In this document: piece by piece, positions 59,493 to 64,000 of the stretch
Numbering within the stretch: position 1 is the first letter of the stretch
Layout of the letters: every line of letters begins with the position of its first letter
Source: an uncultured Chitinophagaceae bacterium
GTDB lineage: Bacteria; Bacteroidota; Bacteroidia; Chitinophagales; Chitinophagaceae
Direction of reading: 5' to 3'
Assembly: GCA_937958995.1 (NCBI GenBank)
Contig: CALGAP010000008.1
Location: forward strand, 310,001 to 374,000
DNA: 64,000 bases
Notes under the pieces: generated by a model
Told to the model about the DNA's origin: nothing
The model's input: only the letters and a program-made list of their open reading frames with translations
Database searches by the model: none
Made by a program: the position numbers and the translations under genes

Positions 59493-61592
59493 ATGTACAC
59501 ACCAGACCAGACAAAAGCGTTGCAGAAAAAGACGGCTGAGCTGTTGGATAAGAATGGTAAAAAGAAAATCACCATCAAAGATGTTGAGGAGCTGAGGCAG
59601 GTACTGCGCTTTCATGAATACCGCTATTATATATTGAATGACCCGCTGATTGCGGATGCGGAATATGATCAGTTGTTTAAAGCGCTGGAAAAACTCGAGC
59701 AGGAAGATCCTTCTGTTATTACACCCGACTCGCCCACACAACGCGTGGCGAGGGAGCTCACGAAAGATTTTCCCAAGGTGGCGCACCTTGTGCCCATGCT
59801 CTCGCTTGATAACTCGTACAACGCGGAAGACCTGGTGGATTTCGACCGGCGCACGAGAGAAATTCTGAAAACGGATGTTGTTGAATACTGTGTAGAACCC
59901 AAGTTTGACGGGGCCAGCATTTCTCTTATTTATGAAAATGACCTGCTGGTGCGCGGCGCCACTCGCGGTGATGGTTCTATTGGCGATGATATCACCACCA
60001 ATATCAAACAGGTAAGATCGGTGCCGTTGTCGGCAGCGTTTTCGAAGTACGGCATCCAGAAGATCGAGATCAGGGGTGAGGTGTTGATGAATAAACAAAA
60101 TTTTAAAAAATTCAATGAAAAGCAGGTTGAGCAGAACCTGCCGCCGCTCGCCAACCCGCGCAACGCCGCTGCCGGTTCACTGCGCGCCAAAGACCCGAAG
60201 ATTGTGCGCGACCGCAACCTCGAAGCCTTTATATATAATATCGGCCACGTAACCCCGGTACCCGGTAAGCGCGAAATTCCCGAACTGCAAACACATGCCG
60301 GCAGCCTGAAAATGTTATGGGACCTCGGCTTCCGCAGCCCTGAAAAAGAGAAAAAGGTGTTGAAAGGAATCGATGCCGTGGTAAAATTTTGCACCGATTT
60401 TGAGAAAGACCGCGACAACCTGGGTTATGAAATAGATGGCATGGTGATAAAAGTAAATGATACCCGCCTGTACGAAAAGCTGGGCAATACCAGTCACCAC
60501 CCGCGCTGGGCCATCGCTTATAAATTCGAGGCAAGACAAGGCACCAGCAAATTAAGAGATGTGGAATTCCAGGTTGGCAGAACAGGCTCCATTACGCCGG
60601 TGGCGAAAATAGACCCTGTTCATATAGGTGGGGTTACCATCACGTCTATTTCTCTTTTTAACGAAGATGTGATCAGGGAAAAAGACCTGAAACTCGGCGA
60701 TACCGTATTAGTGGAGCGGGCCGGTGATGTTATACCCTATATTGTAAAACCCCTGACCGAACTGCGTACGGGGTCCGAAAAGGAAATTGTGTTTCCTACA
60801 CATTGTCCGGTGTGCGGCGACCCATTAGTAAAACCCATCGATGAAGCGGTCTGGCGCTGCAATAATATCAACTGCGAGGCCCAGGTAGTGGAGCGCATCA
60901 TACATTTTACCAGCAAAGATGCTATGGATATACGCGGTTTTGGGGAAGCCAATGTCAGAAAATTCTTTGCGCTGGGCTTTTTGAAAGATATTCCCGGTAT
61001 ATACCGACTGCCTTACGACAAGATCCAGCAACTGGAGGGGTTTGGGGAGAAAAGTATTGGAAAGCTCAAAGAAGCGATAGAAGCTTCCAAACAACAACCC
61101 TTGCATCGTCTGATCTTTGCATTGGGTATACGCTATGTAGGAGTTACAACGGCCAAGACTTTGGCCCATGCGGTAAAACATTTGTACGAATTCAAAGATT
61201 TCTCAATAGAAGACCTGCAAAATCTCGAAGATATAGGCCCGAAGGTAGCGGGTTCGGTGTACCAGTTTTTCCACAATTGGGACAATCTCAAAATGCTGCA
61301 AGAGCTGGAATTGCTCGGTCTTCATCTACACAGCACCGGTAAGGATGCGCCATCGGGGGGTAAACTGGCCGGACAAACGTTTTTATTTACAGGAACCCTA
61401 CCTACCCTGAAGCGCAGCGAGGCCGAGGCCATGGTAGAGGCCAATGGTGGTACTCTATTGAGCGGCGTTAGCAAGAACCTGAACTATCTTGTGGCCGGTG
61501 AAGAGGCCGGAAGCAAGCTCGACAAGGCCAAAAAATTGGGAACTGTGAAAATTATAAGCGAAGAAGAGTTCCTTTCGCTTATCAGGGAATGA
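59493..61592 (+). CDS. ligA: NAD-dependent DNA ligase
   Basis: About 699-aa LigA, normal in length. It seals nicks using NAD. Domains in order: Ia (YHEYRYYILNDP-like start), adenylation domain with the catalytic Lys in EPKFDGAS (K137), OB fold, Cys4 zinc finger (CPVCGDPLVKP...CNNINC), helix-hairpin-helix region and a C-terminal BRCT (FLFTGTLPTLKRSEAEAMVE). ATG 59493 is chosen because the upstream in-frame start at 59442 runs through the promoter area and adds residues unlike the family. Confidence 0.97.
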   Translation: MYTPDQTKALQKKTAELLDKNGKKKITIKDVEELRQVLRFHEYRYYILNDPLIADAEYDQLFKALEKLEQEDPSVITPDSPTQRVARELTKDFPKVAHLVPMLSLDNSYNAEDLVDFDRRTREILKTDVVEYCVEPKFDGASISLIYENDLLVRGATRGDGSIGDDITTNIKQVRSVPLSAAFSKYGIQKIEIRGEVLMNKQNFKKFNEKQVEQNLPPLANPRNAAAGSLRAKDPKIVRDRNLEAFIYNIGHVTPVPGKREIPELQTHAGSLKMLWDLGFRSPEKEKKVLKGIDAVVKFCTDFEKDRDNLGYEIDGMVIKVNDTRLYEKLGNTSHHPRWAIAYKFEARQGTSKLRDVEFQVGRTGSITPVAKIDPVHIGGVTITSISLFNEDVIREKDLKLGDTVLVERAGDVIPYIVKPLTELRTGSEKEIVFPTHCPVCGDPLVKPIDEAVWRCNNINCEAQVVERIIHFTSKDAMDIRGFGEANVRKFFALGFLKDIPGIYRLPYDKIQQLEGFGEKSIGKLKEAIEASKQQPLHRLIFALGIRYVGVTTAKTLAHAVKHLYEFKDFSIEDLQNLEDIGPKVAGSVYQFFHNWDNLKMLQELELLGLHLHSTGKDAPSGGKLAGQTFLFTGTLPTLKRSEAEAMVEANGGTLLSGVSKNLNYLVAGEEAGSKLDKAKKLGTVKIISEEEFLSLIRE

Positions 61593-61610
61593 TATGATTC
61601 TTGTCAATAT

Positions 61611-61642
61611 TTGATAATCACATTTGTTTTTTTGTAACTTTA
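61611..61642 (+). promoter_or_regulatory. Promoter of the NUMOD4/HNH gene
   Basis: TTTG at 61611-61614, a 20-base spacer and TAACTTTA at 61635-61642 (seven of eight consensus positions). The ATG is at 61660. Confidence 0.6.
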
Positions 61643-61659
61643 GCCAAAAGGAAAAGGCG

Positions 61660-62223
61660 ATGATAAAAAAACTCCCCAACGAGGTGTGGAAACCTCTGCA
61701 GTTTCCGGGCTGGAAACACCTCAGAAAAAAGTATGCGTTATCTTCTCAAGGACGCATTGCCAGCTACACCAATGATGTTATTGAAGATGGCAAATTGTTG
61801 CAGGGTTCGTTAACTACCGGTTATCGCACTCTCAACTTGCACCGTCCAGGTAACAACGGAACCCTCTACATTCACCGCGAGATTGCGCGCTTATTTCTCA
61901 AGAAAGCTTCTCCTAAACACAAGTATGTGATTCACCTGAATCATAACAAACTTGATAATAGCGTGAAGAATCTGAAATGGGCAACTCTCGAAGAAATGAT
62001 TGAGCACCAGCAACACTCTCCGGCAAAGATTGCCTACAAAAAAGTGCAGGCAAACCGCTCCGAAGGTCTCAAGCTGAATGCCAACCAGGTGAAGAGCATT
62101 AAGAAAATCCTGAACGACAAGAACCGGAAAATCACTATCAAGAGATTGGCGGAAAAATATGGCGTCTCCGAGATGACCATGTACCGCATCAAAAGTGGTG
62201 AGAACTGGGGCAGGATCAGATAA
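61660..62223 (+). CDS. NUMOD4 + HNH + helix-turn-helix protein (homing-endonuclease-like)
   Basis: 187-aa protein from ATG 61660; the earlier in-frame start overlaps the promoter. Residues 5-45 form a NUMOD4-like module (EVWKPLQFPGW, YALSSQGRIASY). Residues 70-125 form an HNH-like module (YIHREIARLFL, VIHLNHNKLDNSVKNLKWAT) in which the nuclease His positions are partly kept. A helix-turn-helix follows at the C-terminus (IKRLAEKYGVSEMTMYRIKSG). Homing endonucleases share this layout. Here the gene has its own promoter and terminator and sits between housekeeping genes, which suggests a domesticated, perhaps regulatory protein. Confidence 0.8.
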   Translation: MIKKLPNEVWKPLQFPGWKHLRKKYALSSQGRIASYTNDVIEDGKLLQGSLTTGYRTLNLHRPGNNGTLYIHREIARLFLKKASPKHKYVIHLNHNKLDNSVKNLKWATLEEMIEHQQHSPAKIAYKKVQANRSEGLKLNANQVKSIKKILNDKNRKITIKRLAEKYGVSEMTMYRIKSGENWGRIR

Positions 62224-62251
62224 TGCCCGTAGTTAATCCTATTAAAAGATG

Positions 62252-62294
62252 AGTGGTGTGTCAACTCTCCAAAGATCACACCACTTCTTTTTTT
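62252..62294 (+). terminator. Rho-independent terminator after the NUMOD4 gene
   Basis: Stem AGTGGTGTG (62252-62260) with CACACCACT (62277-62285), a 16-nt loop, and a T run to 62294. Confidence 0.8.
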
Positions 62295-62311
62295 GAACGA
62301 TACTTTAACCT

Positions 62312-62980
62312 ATGATAGAAGCAGCGACCATTAAATTTCTGAAAGACCTCAAAAAGAATAACAACAAACCCTGGTTCGATGCGCACCGCAAACACTATGA
62401 TGCGGCAAGAAAAAATTTTGAAGAGTTTCTGCAACAGCTCATCGACAAACATGCTTTGAAAGATCCGACCATAAAAGAGCAGGTGGCAAAGCAGTGCATG
62501 TTTCGCATCAACCGCGATATTCGCTTTTCAAAAGATAAAACGCCTTACAAGACGCATTTCGCTGCCAGCATTAATATGGGTGGCAAAAAATCTGTTTTCG
62601 GCGGATATTATGTGCATGTTGAACCAGGAGGCAGTTTCGTGGGAGGCGGCGTTTGGATGCCCCAGCCACCGGAATTAAAGAAGATCCGGCAGGAAATTGA
62701 TTACTGTTATGATGAATTTAAAAAAATCCATGGCAGTAAAAAGTTTAAATCACTTTTCGGCGGACTGTACCGGGGAGATGATATCAGTCTCACCCGCGTG
62801 CCGCAAGGTTTTGAACAAGATAACCCGGCTGCGGACGATCTGAAACTGAAAAGCTGGATTGCAATGCATGATATTAAGGATGCTGAGCTGCAGTCGAAAC
62901 AATTATTGAAGATTTGCCTCAATGCCTTCGAGACCATTCAGCCGCTGGTACATTTCATTAACCGCACCATGATGGATTAG
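62312..62980 (+). CDS. DUF2461 family protein (TIGR02453)
   Basis: 222-aa protein of the widespread DUF2461 family. Hallmarks: FLKDLKKNNNKPWFDAHRKH at the N-terminus, FRINRDIRFSKDKTPYKTHF, YYVHVEPGGSFVGGGVWMP, and a late region with RVPQGFEQDNPA. No signal peptide. The biochemical function is unknown. It is monocistronic between two terminators. Confidence 0.9.
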   Translation: MIEAATIKFLKDLKKNNNKPWFDAHRKHYDAARKNFEEFLQQLIDKHALKDPTIKEQVAKQCMFRINRDIRFSKDKTPYKTHFAASINMGGKKSVFGGYYVHVEPGGSFVGGGVWMPQPPELKKIRQEIDYCYDEFKKIHGSKKFKSLFGGLYRGDDISLTRVPQGFEQDNPAADDLKLKSWIAMHDIKDAELQSKQLLKICLNAFETIQPLVHFINRTMMD

Positions 62981-62990
62981 CGGGAAAAAT

Positions 62991-63014
62991 GAAAAGGGGA
63001 AAATTCCCCTTTTC
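62991..63014. terminator. Bidirectional hairpin between DUF2461 and asd genes
   Basis: Perfect 11-bp stem GAAAAGGGGAA / TTCCCCTTTTC with a two-base apex, placed between the convergent stops. A/T tracts lie on both sides. Confidence 0.7.
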
Positions 63015-63028
63015 ACCATTTTTGCTTC

Positions 63029-64000
63029 TCACAACAATCCCTTCTCCCTAAGGTATTCGGCTATCTGAACTGCGTTGGTGGCAGCGCCCTTGCGCAGGTT
63101 GTCGCTCACAATCCACATGTTCAATGTATTGGGTTGTGACTCGTCGCGGCGGAGACGGCCCACAAACACCTCATCTTTTTCGTGCGCATCCATAGGCATG
63201 GGGTATTGGTGGTTGGCGGGATCATCCACCACTACCACGCCCGGCGTTCTGGCCAATATATTTCTCACATCACTCAGCTCATAGTCTTTCGCAAATTCCA
63301 CGTTCACGCTCTCGCTATGACCGCCCATTACCGGTATGCGTACGGTGGTGGAAGTAACGCGGATGGAATCGTCGCCAATAATTTTCTTGGTCTCGTTCAC
63401 CATCTTCATCTCTTCCTTGGTATAGCCGTTGTCGAGAAACACATCAATCTGCGGAATCACGTTCAGGTCGATGGGGTATTTATAAGCCATGGGATACTCG
63501 CCATTCAAGCCCTTCACCGACCTGGCACGTTCGCCCAGTAATTGGTCGACGGCTTTTTTGCCGGTGCCTGTCACGCTCTGGTACGTAGACACAACAACCC
63601 TTTTAATCTTGTATTGCTTATGAAGCGGATTCAGCGCCACTACCATCTGGATGGTGGAGCAGTTGGGGTTGGCGATGATCTTGTCGTCTTTGGTGAGCAC
63701 GTCTGCGTTCACTTCGGGCACCACGAGTTTTTTGGTGGGGTCCATACGCCATGCCGATGAATTATCGATCACGGTGATGCCTGCTTCGGCAAATTTGGGC
63801 GCCCACTCCAGCGAGGTGCTGCCACCGGCAGAAAAAAGGGCCACAGCAGGTTTGGCAGCGATGGCATCGGTCATGCTAACCACCTTGTATTGCTTGCCCT
63901 TGAAGGTTACTTCCTTGCCTACTGATTTTTCCGAAGCTACTGGTATAAGTTCCGTTACAGGAAAATTCCTTTCAGCCAGTACCTGCAACATTTTGGTGCC
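63029..64000 (-). CDS. asd: Aspartate-semialdehyde dehydrogenase, 5'-truncated
   Basis: NADPH-dependent dehydrogenase of the lysine/threonine/methionine pathway. Recognisable: IPVASEKSVGKEVTFKGK, LFSAGGSTSLEWAPKF, VIDNSSAWRMD, the catalytic Cys in ANPNCSTIQM, and VRIPVMGGHSESVNVEF. The frame is open to base 64000 and the N-terminal glycine-rich NADP-binding loop is missing, so the gene starts beyond the window; the Met at 63991 is internal. A normal C-terminus ends VQIAEYLREKGLL. Confidence 0.96.
   Translation of the reverse strand, partial: GTKMLQVLAERNFPVTELIPVASEKSVGKEVTFKGKQYKVVSMTDAIAAKPAVALFSAGGSTSLEWAPKFAEAGITVIDNSSAWRMDPTKKLVVPEVNADVLTKDDKIIANPNCSTIQMVVALNPLHKQYKIKRVVVSTYQSVTGTGKKAVDQLLGERARSVKGLNGEYPMAYKYPIDLNVIPQIDVFLDNGYTKEEMKMVNETKKIIGDDSIRVTSTTVRIPVMGGHSESVNVEFAKDYELSDVRNILARTPGVVVVDDPANHQYPMPMDAHEKDEVFVGRLRRDESQPNTLNMWIVSDNLRKGAATNAVQIAEYLREKGLL

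Noticed and set aside
61624..61659. Upstream start of the NUMOD4 gene
   Set aside because: It overlaps the -7 box and adds residues outside the conserved domain.

Overview
The window looks like a chromosomal segment of a Bacteroidota member, most probably of the Chitinophagaceae. Evidence for this: a SusC/SusD pair, a type IX secretion C-terminal sorting domain, a split methionine synthase, promoters of the Bacteroidota type (TAnnTTTG at -7, TTTG at -33), few Shine-Dalgarno sequences, and a ribosomal THX gene. Both ends cut genes: a baseplate protein on the left and aspartate-semialdehyde dehydrogenase on the right.

Positions 1-13008 hold the distal half of an extracellular contractile injection system (eCIS) operon, all on the + strand and tightly packed: a baseplate component (5' end missing), a large PKD-containing structural protein, a tape measure protein, an OmpA-like/metzincin fusion, a 1192-aa DUF4157 protein with four CxxC repeats and a possible C-terminal cysteine hydrolase, and the AAA+ ATPase. 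Sheath, tube, spike and the remaining baseplate genes should lie to the left. The two genes between tape measure and ATPase are the best cargo (effector) candidates and the most interesting part of the window.

Positions 13000-16300 start with an AraC regulator and a YciI-like secreted protein. They then pass into an AT-rich accessory stretch of gene remains: an antisense fragment of a GIGTN-type secreted protein, the 3' part of an HNH nuclease, a rearranged IS481-type transposase, an intact DUF6994 gene and an IS3-type transposase remnant. From 16400 to 22870 come a pair of secreted proteins (one with a T9SS sorting domain), a GH51 arabinofuranosidase lipoprotein, a secreted esterase, a tRNA-Arg(CCT) and a VOC-domain lipoprotein.

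Positions 23000-46750 are mostly housekeeping: a two-component pair (NtrC-type regulator plus REC-HPt protein), a UvrD-like helicase fused to an Fe-S PD-(D/E)XK nuclease, recR, split metH, a LOG-family protein, exonuclease III, HU, ribosomal protein THX, pdxH, and the rplM-rpsI-rpsB-tsf-pyrH operon. A 2OG-Fe(II) oxygenase, an HD hydrolase and a GyrI-like protein follow. Several intergenic gaps here carry a GC-rich dispersed repeat (CCCGAAAC modules; two copies share a 28-nt core).

Positions 46745-59195 are a nutrient-uptake locus on the - strand: a Nudix-type regulator, SusC, SusD, a strong terminator, and two large paralogous VCBS/ASPIC-UnbV lipoproteins. The right end has ligA, a NUMOD4/HNH/HTH protein, a DUF2461 protein and the truncated asd gene. 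No rRNA, CRISPR array or intact insertion sequence was seen.
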